Source: Edaphochlamys debaryana (lineage: Eukaryota; Chlorophyta; Chlorophyceae; Chlamydomonadales). From it: 64,000 nt of DNA. The position numbers were made by a program, and so were the translations under genes. The notes under the pieces are model-generated. The model was not told where the DNA came from. It did no database searches and saw only the letters and a program-made list of their open reading frames with translations. This document shows positions 48,701 to 60,550 of this stretch, in pieces. The first letter of the stretch is position 1. Each line of letters begins with the position of its first letter. The DNA lies in NCBI GenBank assembly GCA_016858145.1, contig JAEHOE010000087.1, positions 518,272 to 582,271 on the forward strand. Direction: 5' to 3'.

Positions 48701-49475
48701 GCGGCCGTCGCCGACGGTGCCGAGGCCCCTGGCGCCGCCGCCGGTCCCCAGCATCAAGGAGGAGCAGGTGCCAATGGGCCGCGCCGGTGACACGAGCGGC
48801 GACCCGCTGATCTCGGCGGCGGCCCGCCGCACCAGCCGTGACGGCGGCATGGCTGACCGAATGGACGGGGGCGCTGGTGCCGCCGCTGCCGGCAGGTCCC
48901 AGCGTGAGCGGGATCTCCTGTCGGACCTAGCCTCGCTTGCCAGTTCGCTCCGCGCCAACCGCTCTCCGCGTGCGACGGGCAACGGCCTCACGGTTGACGT
49001 GCGGGGCGGCGGCGGCGGCGGCCTGGCGGCGCCGGGCGGCCGGTACGGCAGCCCCCGCGACCCGCCGCTGGAGGACGCCCCGCCGCCGCGGTACGCAGCA
49101 AGCCCGCGCGACGGCCCCAGCCCCCGAGTGTCGGACGTCGGCATGCCCGGCGGGCCCCTGATGCGGGCGCTGGCGGCGGCGGCCTCCGCACGTGACGGCG
49201 GCGGCGGCAGCGGCGGCATTGGCAGCGGGCTGTTGGCGGCCCTGGCTGCTGGCGGCCTCAAGCAAGAGCCGGGGCTGGGCGGCGGCGGCGGCGGTGGCGG
49301 CGTCAGCTTCCGCGACCACGACAGACCGGCGTCGGCGTCTGGCGGCGGCTATGATGGCGCCGGCGCTGCCGCCGCCGCCGTCGGTGGCGGCGCCGCCACC
49401 GCCGACGAGATCCGCATGCTGCGCATGCTGCAGGAGCGCTTGGCAGCCAGCGGCCTGGCGCTCGTCCGCAGGTGA
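45415..49475 (+). CDS. SBP-box (SQUAMOSA promoter-binding-like) transcription factor, 985 aa
   Basis: Plant/green-alga-specific zinc-dependent DNA-binding regulator. Six exons: 45415-45705, 46080-46175, 46317-46390, 46592-46784, 46958-47188, 47403-49475, total 2958 nt. The SBP domain spans residues 96-172. Zinc site 1 is C96, C101, C118 and H121; zinc site 2 is C137, C140, H144 and C156. It is followed by a basic stretch (RQARSDKRK) suited to nuclear import. The usual CQVEGC start reads CVVDGC; the exon 1/2 junction lies inside it, which confirms the splice. The C-terminal 750 residues are Gly/Ala/Arg-rich and low in complexity, with scattered LLA and SR motifs. The start is the only ATG after an in-frame stop at 45364. 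Best-known algal relative is the Chlamydomonas copper-response regulator CRR1, but nothing here shows the same role. It is divergent from the MYB gene. Confidence 0.92.
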
Positions 49476-52400
49476 GGCGCGTGCTGAGCCATCAGACCCA
49501 ACTGCCCGGGCCCACGTGGCAGGAACGGGCCCAGCAGCAGTTGGGATGGCGCCGCCCTCCGCGAGCCTGCCGCGTGGTTCCTTGGGCCTCTCAACATAAC
49601 GCACGACGGCTAATTTGTCAATGATTCAGCGGCGCGGCGCGGGCGGGTGCCGGGGCGAGGTCGCGAGCGAGCGAGCGAGCGACCCAACACGGTTCACGTG
49701 GTCGAAAAGGCAAGACCCACTCGGCCCCCGTCGGACGCCCGCCGGCCAGCTGTCGGGCCATCACGCCTGGGCTAGCTTCCTTAACTCCTAATCACGTCCT
49801 TTCAGACGCATGCGTGTCCTTACAGTGTTCCGTGCTTTGTGCTTCGGTGCGTGTGAAGTCTCCGAGCTCTGAGTTTCCAGTGCCTAATTAAACCAGTCCA
49901 GTCTATGTCTCCCCTGAGCAACAAAACGCATGCTGGGGCGTCCGGGGCTGTGGTGTGGCTGTGCGGGGAATGTCTGCAAGTAGCGATATATCCGATGGTT
50001 GCGGGGCCTCAGCTTGAAGCACGTGGTCCTGTTGTTGGGTGCTGGTCCGGGGCTGCATGCGTGAATCGTGCCAAAGCCGAGTTTCGGAGTACCCGGAGTA
50101 CCCGTCGGGTCTCCTGATCTGCTACGCGCGTCTCCTAAAAGTCGTTTGATTTTGTGTCCGCGGCTCTTCGACGTTAACAAGCGGGGGTCCTACAAGTCGT
50201 TATCTGCACAATTAAAGGAAGTAAAATAGCACGGTTCTTGAGCGCTTCCATCCATCAATCAACAAAATATGCTTCAGGGCTCCATGAGTGCGCCCATGCC
50301 TTGAGGGCCCCGTGCAGTGCGGAAGCATAGGGGCTGCGGTTGTGTACTGCCTACTAGCGGCGTCACTGCCGGGTTTATGAGCTGAAAACGGGTTGCTGAT
50401 GCCACGTGAGAGTGGGCTTCAAGCGAGATGATGCGGATGTTGTTGAGTGATGGCGAAGCTGGTGCGGCCTGGCGCCGCGCCTAGCATGGGTGATTGCTCA
50501 AATGCACAGGCGTAGCTTTTTGGCGTTGATGCGGAGGTGGTGAAAAAAGGCTATCTTGACATTACGGCGACTAACAGGTCGTGGAATTAAGCGGCGATTG
50601 GGCCGGTGGGGTGCAGGTCCCGCCGCGTACCGCTGCTTGTGCGCGGGGCGCGCGGGTGCCCTGCCGACGGCTGGCGGAGGAGAAAGGTCGCGATTTATCC
50701 AATCTATGCCGAGTGCACCCGCGGGCGCGGCGAGGTGCATCACGCCCGCTGGGGCCTGGGCCGGATGGCTCGATGGGCGGAGAAGAGGAGGACGCAGGCA
50801 CAGGCATCGTGTGTGGTCCATGTGCCGGTCGGTAGTAATGCACGCGGACCCTTAGGTCCTCAGAGACGCACAGTCTACTTCCTCAAATGAGGGGTTTCGG
50901 GACAACTGAAGGCAAAGGCATTTCTGCAGTGGCTGGCAGCGCACCTTGGCGTGTGTAGTAGCGCAAGGCCGGCGCCGCAGGGCGCGGGGCAGGTGTTGGG
51001 AGAGCGGGACCCGCTTAAAGTGCGCAATGTGTGATGGGCGCCGCGTATGGTTTGCGAAGAGGGCTTCATGGGAGGGGGCTTGTGTGGTGGCAGTGGAGGG
51101 CCTTGAAGGGCCGTACTAGGGGATTGCTTGTGTCGGGTGGGGGCGGATGGCGCAGGCTTTGGGGCGGGTGGGGCGCAGCACCCCTCGGGGTCTACGCCGT
51201 GTAGTCGGCCGCCTCAGTCCGCCTGTAGGCGGCAGTTCAGAGCCTTACGTAGTCGCCCCCAGGTGAATCATCGCGGTTCGTAGTAAGGGGCGCTGTCTCT
51301 TAGCCCTGCGGCAGCCAGAATGAGTTGCGGGGTCCACACATGGATGCCGTGAGTGCAGGTTTTGGGCTGAGACCCCGCTATGCACAGCGGCTTTGTGATG
51401 AAGCGTTTAGCGCCCCCAGTTTGTGGGGAGGCAGTGACAATTTGTTTGGCCTACCCATTCGCCATGACGGATTACGAAGACGCTCGAGTCGTGCGAGCAG
51501 GATTGAGTGAGGGGTGGCAGCACTGAATGTCTATCCCATGCTTTGTCGGCGTGTTTCCAGGCCGCTTGCGGTTGCTTTAAGCCAGGCTTTCCGCTTTCCA
51601 TGCTTTCCTTATGTATTTCCTTGGCCCTGCGCTACCAAGCTGGTATCTCCCGCTGGCTACGTTGGCCCCGCTCCTATGGCGTGCTCATTACTCGATGTAC
51701 CGTATCAACCACAAGGACGTAGGGATTGGACAGCGTTGTCGGGGCACGCCTTTGTGAGGGGCGGGGCCCGTGCAATCCTCCAAGTATGTTTAAGAAGGGG
51801 ATGGGGTGGGCTTTGCGATTGGGTATCCAACGTCACGCGAGTGTGCCCACCGGTTTCGCAGTCACGCTTGCCCTCTGTCGCTCTCAAGGGGCTGCACGCA
51901 GGGCAGGCTGCATGCCGGCGCGGCAACATCTGTAACGCACGCAAGCTCTATGCGCTCATCCTTAATGTCGGGGAGGCGGCCAGCGGGCAGGGCCACAACA
52001 GCCTTGCGAGGCGCGGGCAGGCGGGCAGCTGCGAGGCCGGGCATTCGACTGTGCCCTGGACAACGTAGCCGAGGGGACGCTCCTCCAGACAGCGGCAGAG
52101 GGTGGGGCAGTGACACCGCCTCCAACGTGGTCTTCACTGCTGATCGCTTCTCTGTCCCCATAGTGGCTCCCCGGACCCCCGGGGCCTACGCTGGCCCCCG
52201 CGGGAGCTTATGGTGTTGGGGCAGTCGCATAGGGCCCGCCGCATTACTTGCGGCGTGTTCGGTGCGTCATGAGTACTATAGGGTCGGCTTGCCCCGTTCT
52301 CCGCCGGGAGATTCAGTGCGAGCACGTCCGGGTACAAGGCCAAGCCTGGACAGGACCTTGACACGAGTTCCATGCCAGAAGCTGGGCCGCTTGCCGCAAC

Positions 52401-53091
52401 ACGCCTGAGGCAACAACGCAATGCACCCGCCGCAGCCGACCTCCAACAGGAACCCACTGTTACAACCACGACAGTTGTCCAGGCCTGACGGCCTGAGGCC
52501 CCCTCACGGCCGCAGCTCTGGGGCATGGTCGCTTTCTGGACTCGAGGGGCCTCACCCCCGCTTCGCAGAGTGGCTCGCCCCCCAAAACAGTTGAGCACAA
52601 AAGCTCCACGCAAACCCTGTTATCAGCACAGTGCACATGACATAAATGACCGCCGGTATCCGCCGCGCCAAAGCCGCACCACCTCGCAGTGTCCCAGAGT
52701 CCCAAGATTTCATGGCCCAGCGGGCCGTCCATCGGCAAACAACATAAGAGCCCATGTCGTGTTGTATGACGTAGGCACCTTGCAGAGTTGCAGTGCCTTC
52801 GTGGCATCTCCGGCCCCGCCCCGCCCCTGCTGTGGCTGCCGCCTCACGCACCATGCAGCACCACAGCTTGCTGCTGTGTCTCCTCCTTTCCCTGGATGGT
52901 GCCTGGATGCAAGCTGTGGAGCGAGGGAGGTGGGCAGGGGGGTTGGCGGTGGGGTGGGGGTGGGGTTTTAGTGAAGGAAGGGTAAGCCACGACGTGCACA
53001 CCTGGTCACATAGCGTGCCAACGCACGGTACCATATAGCGGCAGTGGCAGGCGCCCATAGCGGCAGTACACGGCGGTGCGACTTACCTCGC
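49476..53091. other. Intergenic region downstream of the SBP gene
   Basis: About 3.6 kb, less GC-rich than the genes, with no exon I can support. The first part should be the SBP 3' UTR, but no TGTAA occurs in the first kilobase. An open frame at 51514-52068 has ordinary composition yet no motif, and it is not called. The last part probably holds the 3' UTR of the small gene at 53092-53343. Confidence 0.5.
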
Positions 53092-53343
53092 TCACTTCTT
53101 GAGTGCATCCAGCTTCTCAGTAACCTCCTTGAGCCTTCTCTCTAGCGATTCAAGCTTCATCTCCACCATGGTCGCGTGTAACTGATGCAGTTGGTAGCCT
53201 ACATACAAGCCCGATGCCACAGCTGCGGCGCTGATTTTGACCGCACTGGTCCAGGTGGTAAACACATGTGACAGGGACTCGAATGTCACATCGGACGTGG
53301 GAAGTTTCGCAGCTTTCACCGCGACGCGCGGAATGCCTCGCAT
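53092..53343 (-). CDS. Small membrane-anchored coiled-coil protein, 83 aa
   Basis: A single-exon frame starting MRGIPRVAVKAAKLPTSDV. It has a basic amphipathic start, a hydrophobic stretch around residues 36-50 (ISAAAVASGLYVGYQ) that could cross a membrane once, and a charged C-terminal helix with heptad spacing (MVEMKLESLERRLKEV) ending LDALKK. The layout resembles small mitochondrial or plastid membrane proteins, but no family was identified. The frame remains open upstream to 53571 without good codon character, so the inner ATG at 53343 is preferred. An upstream coding exon cannot be excluded. Confidence 0.55.
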   Translation of the reverse strand: MRGIPRVAVKAAKLPTSDVTFESLSHVFTTWTSAVKISAAAVASGLYVGYQLHQLHATMVEMKLESLERRLKEVTEKLDALKK

Positions 53344-54011
53344 TGTGGAGCTTGAGCTGTGCGAGTGAGGAGCAGTATCAAGTACCTGTGAACGGCTGTA
53401 ATGAGCAGGTAAGAATGGGCAAGTGCGGAGGCGCCTTGGAGCATGCACGTCAGGGCCCACGGTTTTAGGGCCCAAGCGTGCCCAAGCCCATGGCAGATAC
53501 GGGCCTCGACCTTGCGATGGCGTGGGCGGTACGCCTTCCAACATCCTTTCATTCATAGCGTGCATAGACATACCGGCATGTCAGGCTCCTGGCAGAGGAG
53601 GGGAGGTGTGGATCTCCAGAGGGGGTTGGCACGGCAGTGCCGGGGGGCGGCGGGGTTGCAGGCAGGGCCATGCATCAGAGTAATCAGAGCGCGTATCCTC
53701 GCGTCAGCGTGCGGGGCCTGAAGCAGCTCAGCGGGCTCCGACGGGCGCTTGACGCCAGCTGGGATAATGAGGAGAAGGGCATGGAGGCCAGGAGCCGCAG
53801 TGGAAACGTGTAGAAATGAGTCCGGGGAGCTGGGGGCGTGCGGACGCCGTGGTGGTGGGGGGGAGCCGGGCAAACACCGCGCACACAACGGTATTACCAT
53901 GACGCAGCGCGCCGCGGGAAGCCGCATCGGGAGCGCTGCGCGCGGGCTGCGTCCTCTTCGCTCCTCCTGACTCCTGACCCCGACGTCTACCTAGCTCACA
54001 AGCACAGCAAG
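53344..54011. other. Divergent intergenic region between the small gene and ANK3
   Basis: 668 bp with no supported exon. It contains the upstream regions of the small minus-strand gene and of ANK3. Confidence 0.55.
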
Positions 54012-56807
54012 ATGCGTGCAGCTCTACGTTGTGCGCCCAGCAGCAAGCCGGCTGCCGCCAGCTCTGCCTTTCCCTGCCACGCGGGGAGGCCCGCTCCTGA
54101 GCTCTCGCGGTTGCTCCCCAGCGCGCCCCGCATCGTCACAGCGCGCTCGGCCCAAGGCGCCCAGCCGGGACCCGCTGCACCCGCTGGGGGTGACCGCGAG
54201 CCGTCGCGGCAGCAGCCGCCGCCCGCTTCCGGCAGGCCCGCCGACTTCGCAGCCGCTCAGGCGATTGCCCAGGTGAGGCCGAGCGCGTCGTGGGCTGGGC
54301 GCTGGCGCGGGGCCGCCGCCCCCGTTTCGGCCTCGCAACGAACCCTAGTCGGAGCCCCACTCGCTCCCCGCACTCCACAACCCCCCCTGCCCCTCCGCCT
54401 CGGGCCCCCACCCCTCGCTGGCACCCAGGCTGCCGCTCGTCCTCCCTTCCATAGCGGTACACAGATTTCGCCCCTCCCCCTCCCCTTCCCCTGCCTCCCC
54501 CCTCCCCCTCCCCCTCTCCCCCCAGGCCCAGCTGGATGCGCTGCTGGCGCGGGAGGCCGAGGTGGTCTTACTAAGGCAGCAGCTGGACGAGCAGCGGCGG
54601 CTGTGGGCCGAGCAGCAGGCGCTGGTGGGCGACCGCCTTGACCGCATCGCCTCGCGCCGGGAGGCCCTGGCGCAGCAGCTGGGGGCGCAGCTCACTGCGT
54701 CCATGCAGCACACGGCCAGTCTGGAGGAGCAGATGGGCCGGGCGGCGGAGCGGCAGGAGGCGGCGGCGCAGGAGCTGGGGCTGGGGCTGACGGGGGCCGT
54801 GTGGGAGCAGCACGAGCAGGCCGCCGCCGACCGAGCCCGGGAGATGGAGCAGCTGAGGCGGGAGCTGACGGCGGCGGTTGCGAAGGCGGTGGCGGAGGCG
54901 GTGGCAGGGCAGCGGAGGGAGGGGTGGGAGGCGCTGCAGCTGCAGCTCGCCGGGGCGGTGGAGGAGCAGCTGACGCAGGCGGGGCGGCACCAGCGGGGGG
55001 TGGCTGAGGAGCTGGGGAGGATGGCGGAGCAGGTGGGATGGATCGGGGGGCTGGGGGGCTGGGGGAAGTGGGCCCTGGGGGTACCGGGGGCCTCTTCCGT
55101 GGAGCGGGAGGGGAAACTAGTTAGCCCACTGTGCCAATTCAAGCTGAGCGGCACAGGGATACTGCCGAGTGAAAGCAGGCTGCCACAAGACCCTGCCACG
55201 TAGCGTGCCCTCCGGGTGCTTGTCCCCCCACCCCGTCTCAACCCCAGGTGGACAGGCAGCGGGACCTCATTGCGGGACTGCTGGCGGGCCTTCCGCCCAA
55301 GCGGGAGGGGGAGGCAGCGGCCAGCACGGTAGGTGCGCGGCGGGCGGGGTGTGGGGAGCCGGGACAAGGGCCCTTTTGAGTCGGGGGAAACGGAGTTGGT
55401 CCCAATCAGCGCACTACACCTCGACGGCTCCCAAGCATGCGCTCCCCCCTTGCAGCACCCCCTCGCGCTCCCAACGGCGCTCCCCCTTGCGCTCCTCCCT
55501 TGCGGCCCCCACTTGCGCTCCCCCCCTGGCTGGTGCACGCAGTTGGACTCCCCCTCCTCGGGGTTGCCACAGCCGGAGCCGCTTGAGGCAGAGGAGCTGT
55601 CGGAGGCGGAGCGTGGGGAGGAGGCGGAGCGGGAGCGGCAGGACGCCTGGGGCGAGGAGGCTGCTGCGCTGCAAGCTGTGGTGGAGGCCGAGGTGGGGCT
55701 GCCGGTAGTGCGCAGCCGGCGGCTAAGGCGCTTGGGCTCTCGGGCGCTTGGCCCGCCCCTCTGCACCAGGAGCCCACTGGGCCCCCAAACCAGTCCGCCT
55801 AGCGGCTGCCGGGGTTGCGGTCGCCAGCTTCCACCCCCCGATCCTCCAGTCCCTGCCTGCGTGCGCCCTGCGCTCCCCTGCCACCCACTCCAGCCCACCC
55901 GCCCGCCCCTCCCTCCCCTGGCCTCCCCCCTTCCGCCTGCACCCACCCCCGCCCCCCCAGGCCGGCCTCAGCCGCCTGCACCTGGCCGCAGCGCTGGGCC
56001 GCACGGGGGAGGTCAAGGCGCTGCTGGCGGTGGGGGCGGACAAGAACGCGGCCGGGCCGGTGCGTCTGGCGGGCAGACATACAAGCAACTGCGGGGTCCA
56101 GCACCTGTCGGCTGCTGTTATGTCTCGGCCTCAATCCCCTTCGTGTTTCCTACCGCCTCCGTGCTAGCTAGCATGCTAGCTGCCAGCTGCGTCGGCACCC
56201 CCCTACCTCCGGCGCTCCTCCCTGGTGCACGTGCTCACCCGGGCTGCCCTGCTCGGCGCCGGCCGCAGCCCTAGCCCTGTCCCTGCCCCTGACCCACGTG
56301 TCCCTTCGGTGTACCGCCGTGTACGTGTCCGTCCCCTGACCGTGCGTTCTCCCGCTGTGTGCCCCGCACGCACGCAGCACGGCCGCACGCCGCTGCATGT
56401 GGCGGTGCGCTGCGGCCAGGTGGGGGCGGCCCGGGCGCTGCTGCAGGCCGGCTGCGACATGGGCGCACGCGACGACGTGAGTTCCGGTACTTGCCATGCC
56501 ATCATGGCATTGATGACTGAGGGTGGGGCCGGATGGCATCTCCCATGGCGGCAACAAGCAGCTGGCCAGACCTTCCTTGCGTATGTCCATTGCACACGGC
56601 CCGCGGGGTGCGCGTGTCTCATCCCCTTTCACCCCATCCACTCCTTCCACCTGCTATCAACCTACCTCTCCTCCCATGCACCCTCACTGCCGTCTGCGCC
56701 CGCAGTCGGGCCTGACCGCCCGCACGCTGGCGCTGCGCCGGGGCCACACGGAGCTGGTGGGGCTGCTGGACGAGGCCTTCACACAGCGGCACGGGTACAG
56801 GCCGTGA
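54012..56807 (+). CDS. Coiled-coil / ankyrin protein ANK3, 432 aa
   Basis: Paralogue of ANK2 in opposite orientation. Seven exons: 54012-54272, 54526-55032, 55248-55328, 55543-55692, 55961-56059, 56378-56476, 56706-56807, all phase 0, total 1299 nt. Residues 1-87 are a targeting-like segment ending RPADFAAAQAIAQ, matching ANK2's RPADYAAAQAVAR. Exon 2 is the coiled coil, nearly identical to ANK2's. Exon 4 (50 residues) is Glu-rich (LEAEELSEAERGEEAERERQ) and has no counterpart in ANK2. Three ankyrin-repeat exons follow (GLSRLHLAAALGR, HGRTPLHVAVRCG, SGLTARTLALRRGH), against four in ANK2. Scaffold or binding protein with unknown partner. Confidence 0.88.
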
Positions 56808-58802
56808 GGATGAGGAGCGCGGCAGGGGGCGGGGTGCAGGATGGAGGCAGGGTCACACAGCTCGTGTGGAGCAGCTAGGTAGAGGCCCTGCGCATCAGTG
56901 GGATGGAGAGAAGCCGTGAGGATCCCGGCAGGGATACTTAAAGCCGCCGTACTGGCCCCGTAGAAGCCCTGGGGAGCAGCACGGCAAGGTAGAGGCCTTA
57001 GTCTTACGTATGCAGCGGAAGGGAGTTGTGCTGGCTGTTCCGTATTGAGTGCATGCATGTGCAACACAGTCCCCGAGCGTGCCACATCGTGCCAGTGGCT
57101 GGGTTGCGGGGTGGCAACAAGGGTGGCCCAGATGGGTCATGCACCTCATGCTTGTACGGCGACCGATGGATGCAAGGGGCTCCTGTGGTGGGGGAGTTGG
57201 CGCTGAACGCTGGGGGCCAAGCGACCCGCCTCACGGGCTTGCCCCCTGCAAGCCAAAACGCAAGTCCCTGTCCCATGCCAGGAGAGGCCCTGCTGCGTCT
57301 TTGGTATGCAGCGGCAGGGCGCTGGCTGTTGCGGGATGTAAGGGTCCCTTCATTCTGACCAGGTGCGGGAAGCTTTGCGGCTCGCATTGGGCCTCAATTG
57401 CTGTAGCAACAAGGTTGGCAACAAGGGTGTCCCATGCCAGGAGTGGCCGGGAGCGGGGGCTAGGGCCGCAGACCGAAGAGTGAAAGGGTCTCTTCTGACC
57501 TGGTGGGGTCACGCTCGCAACAAGCGGGGATGGGGCGGGTTGGCATCGACGGTTTTGCGCGACGCCCATTGAGCGACACCATAAAGGGAAAGGTCAGTAC
57601 ATTACTGAGGTGCACTTTCAATCAAGGAAAGGCGCGGCACCTGCCAAAAACCAGCTCGATTTGCGGCGACTTTCCGTTCTCGGCGCCTTGCCCAACAGTG
57701 CCTCCAGAACTGTGCTGGCACGCTAGCACTGAGCGTTGTGGCCATCTCACCTGTCGAGCCCTCGGTCCACATCCTGGCATCGCAGCAGGTGCGCAGCAGA
57801 ACCGCTTCCTTGTACATCAGAGGGCAAGGTGTCATAAACAGGCTTGCCGGTACTGCAAGTCCAACCGGCTCGAAAAGGTACGCCCCACGCCTCCGCCCCC
57901 GCCCCCCCATCCTCCCCCCTACCCCGCGCCCGCAGGATGGCCGCCATGCTGACGTCAAGTCTTCAAGGCTCGGGCAGCTGCGCAGGGCGCTCTGTGTGGC
58001 GCACGGCCCTCGCTCTCTGGGGCCCGGTCGCTGCTGCACCAGCTCGCTGCAATGGTGGGCAGCGAGGGGCCCTGGCGCGGGGGGTCTCGCTAGCTCCCGT
58101 CGGGGGTCTCCCCATCAGGGATGACCGAGCCTACCGCTGGGCGGTACAGTGGGGAGGCACGATGTACATGCCTGAGATTGCTAAGCACCCGAAGTGCTGT
58201 TGCTCTCGTGCTTCCAACACTACAGACGTATCCTGGAGGCAAGCCTGGAGGGGTCTGAGCGCCGTACTACGGCCGAAGATGACGCCCTCCGGCGGGTGAG
58301 TTTTATGAGTAAGATCCGCTTCCCCATACATTTCTCTCTGCCTTCTGAGCAGCCCTCAGTGTCGCAGCGGTTGGTCAAACATGAGTAACTGCAGTCAGCC
58401 CTACGCCTCACCCGCTCTGGATGAGGGCTTCGGTGATCTGCGACCGGCCCCACGCATTCCTCCCCCTTCGTTCCTTGCTAAACCCCCCCCCTCCCTGCTA
58501 GGTTCCGCTCTTCCCTCGCTCCCTCACATATCACTGGGGAGTCTCTTGTGCCCCGCCTCTCTCTTTCCCCCTCTATTGGCTGTACTGCGACCGGACCCCT
58601 CCACGCCTCCATCCCCTCGGCTCCTAGTCTTCATTGTGACGGTTCGCTCGCTCCACCTTTACCTGAACTGCCGCTCATTCTTACCCCTCTGCGTCCTTGA
58701 CCCTTTCACGGCGGTGCTCGTGACAGGAGGGCCATGACTTTGCCCGTAATCAAGCCCTGCCGCAGCCGCTTGCCAGTGTCAGTTGTGACAAGAGCCCAGC
58801 AG
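56808..58802. other. ANK3 3' UTR and region of uncertain exons
   Basis: To the TGTAA at 57337 this is probably ANK3 3' UTR. From about 57.6 to 58.8 kb there should be the promoter and 5' exons of the next gene. Candidates with acceptor/donor context are 57936 onwards (ATG at 57937) and about 58226-58293 (RILEASLEGSERRTTAEDDA in one frame). I could not join them in phase with confidence. Confidence 0.4.
57337..57341 (+). promoter_or_regulatory. Poly(A) signal TGTAA (ANK3)
   Basis: TGTAA 530 bp after the ANK3 stop codon, a normal volvocine 3' UTR length. Inferred from motif and position. Confidence 0.45.
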
Positions 58803-60541
58803 GTCTCAGCGGCGACAGAACGCTCGTCATCAGCCGCACACAGAAGCTCGTCAGCCGCACACAGAGGCTCGTCATCCGCAGCAAACACCTAGAGCGGGCA
58901 TTTGTAAATTTGGAGCGGCAGACCCGCGACTTGTCGAAGTCACTGGGGGTCCTGGTCGGGGTCCCGCTCCGCAAAGCGCTGGAGGGGCGGCTCGGGCGGG
59001 ACGCCGCGGGCCACCAGGTGTGGCTGCAGGACGCAGACAGCGTTGCGGCGCTGCTGCTGCCCAGGGGGCTCGAGGGCCTGCAGGCCGAGGCGACGGCGGC
59101 GCTGGGCCGCCACCTGCTTGCGGAGGTGGGGCGGAGGGCGGGGTGCGTTGCATCCGTCATCAAGGGGGGCATGCTCATGTGTGGGCGGGGCCGCCGCTTG
59201 GTTGTACGGTGCGTGGCGGCTTGCGGTGTAGTCCAGCGCCACGCAAGCTGCTGCTGGCTTGCTAGCTTCGTGTGGTGTTTGCTAACTCCATGACATGCCC
59301 GTACCCATGCATGCGCGCAGCACATTGGCTTCTGGGCGGCCCTCAAGGCCGTGTGCGCCCTCCTGGATGCTCAACTCGCCGCAGCGGTAAGAGCAGGCCG
59401 CAGGCGTTGGACTGGGGCAGCAGTGGGTGAGCTGGATGGGATCACGCACGTTGAGCCGTACAGCTGCCTCATTATTCGGCCGTACCACCCCGCCCCTAGC
59501 GCTCCATTATTCCCGCCTCCCGCCCTATCGCCCTCCACGCACCCTGCCCAGGCGGCGACCCGCCGCGTTCCCGCCAGCAGCACTCTGGCGGCCGCCGCAC
59601 CGGCCACACCAGCCGCACCGCGCGGCGGCCGCCAGCGCAGCGCCCGCTGCGGGCGGCGGTATGCCCCTGTGGGAGCAGGCGGAGGCTGCGGTCGCTCAGC
59701 TGGAGGCGGACCTGGGCGCCAGCGCCAGCGACGGTGGCGCCAGCGACGGTGGCGACAGCGACGTTAACTCCAGCGATAATGAGGGCGGGCAATGTCGAGG
59801 ACGAGGGCGCGGGCGCCTCGGCCCGCCGCCTCGTGCGCGACCTGCGGGCGTACCTGAGCACTAGCAGCGAGGAGCAGCGGCAGCAGCTGCTGCAGGGCGG
59901 GCTGTGCGTGGCCGCGCTGTCGGGACTCAACGGCGGCGGCGACATGGTGGCGACCAGCAGCGGAGGGCTGCACCTGGACGCAGCGGCCCCGCTGCAGCTC
60001 ATCCATGAGAGCTGTGCGCTGCTGACGCTGACTGCGTTCCAGCACTGCAACAAGGGTGAGGGGCACGGCGGGGGCACGGAGTAGCTAGGGCACGCGCGGG
60101 GGCGGCACACACGAGCATTAGAAGGCTGGAGGGCGTGGGCTCGAGTGAGCTGCCAGCCCTGCAACGAACGCCACTGCGCTGCGCTGCCTTAGGCTGCCCG
60201 CTTCCAACTAGTTGGAGTACTCCTTCCCCGTCCGCCCCCGCCTCCCACCCGCGTCCCCTCTTCTTCGCCCGCACCAAGACCGCAAGCAGGCCACCCAGCA
60301 GCTCCAGCGCGCCGGGACGCTGCTGGCCTACGCGCACGGCGTGCTGCGGCAGGGCAGCCCCGCGCTGCAGGGGGCGCTGCCGGAGCACCTCGAGGTCCGC
60401 TGCATCGTCGCCAGCACTGGGGGCCCCGCGCCCCCCGCTGGAGAGCTGCCGTCCGCCCTCCCGCTGCAGCCCGCGGGGTTCCGGGCGGTGTCGGCACGGC
60501 TGCAGCACCTGCGGTTGCTGGGTGATCGGCTGGTGGGGTGA
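58803..60541 (+). CDS. Unrecognised multi-exon gene, 3' part
   Basis: Four linked exons are supported by splice sites and phase: about 58803-59125, 59321-59386, 59552-60055, 60279-60541 (stop TGA). The 5' end is not resolved. The first begins with a repetitive basic helix (LVISRTQKLVSRTQRLVIRS), then LERQTRDLSKSLGVLVGVPL and an Ala/Leu-rich helical region. The 66-nt exon encodes HIGFWAALKAVCALLDAQLA. The third exon needs two frames: an acidic stretch (LEADLGASASDGGASDGGDS) in one and, from about 59788, VEDEGAGASARRLVRDLRAY in the next. Only the second frame continues in phase to the last exon. This suggests a one-base indel, real or a sequencing error. The protein looks mostly helical and soluble. 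No family was recognised. Confidence 0.5.
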
Positions 60542-60550
60542 CCTGCGGCT

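Noticed and set aside
47537..49261. 574-codon minus-strand open frame
   Set aside because: It lies antisense to the SBP last exon, and its Pro/Ser/Arg/Ala composition is what a GC-rich coding strand produces in reverse. It has no motif of its own.
51514..52068. 184-codon plus-strand frame
   Set aside because: Reasonable amino-acid balance, but no family motif, no context and an AT-richer non-genic setting; left uncalled.
54345..55946. 533-codon minus-strand open frame
   Set aside because: It covers exons and introns of ANK3 in antisense. The sense strand has coiled-coil and ankyrin motifs with clean splice sites.
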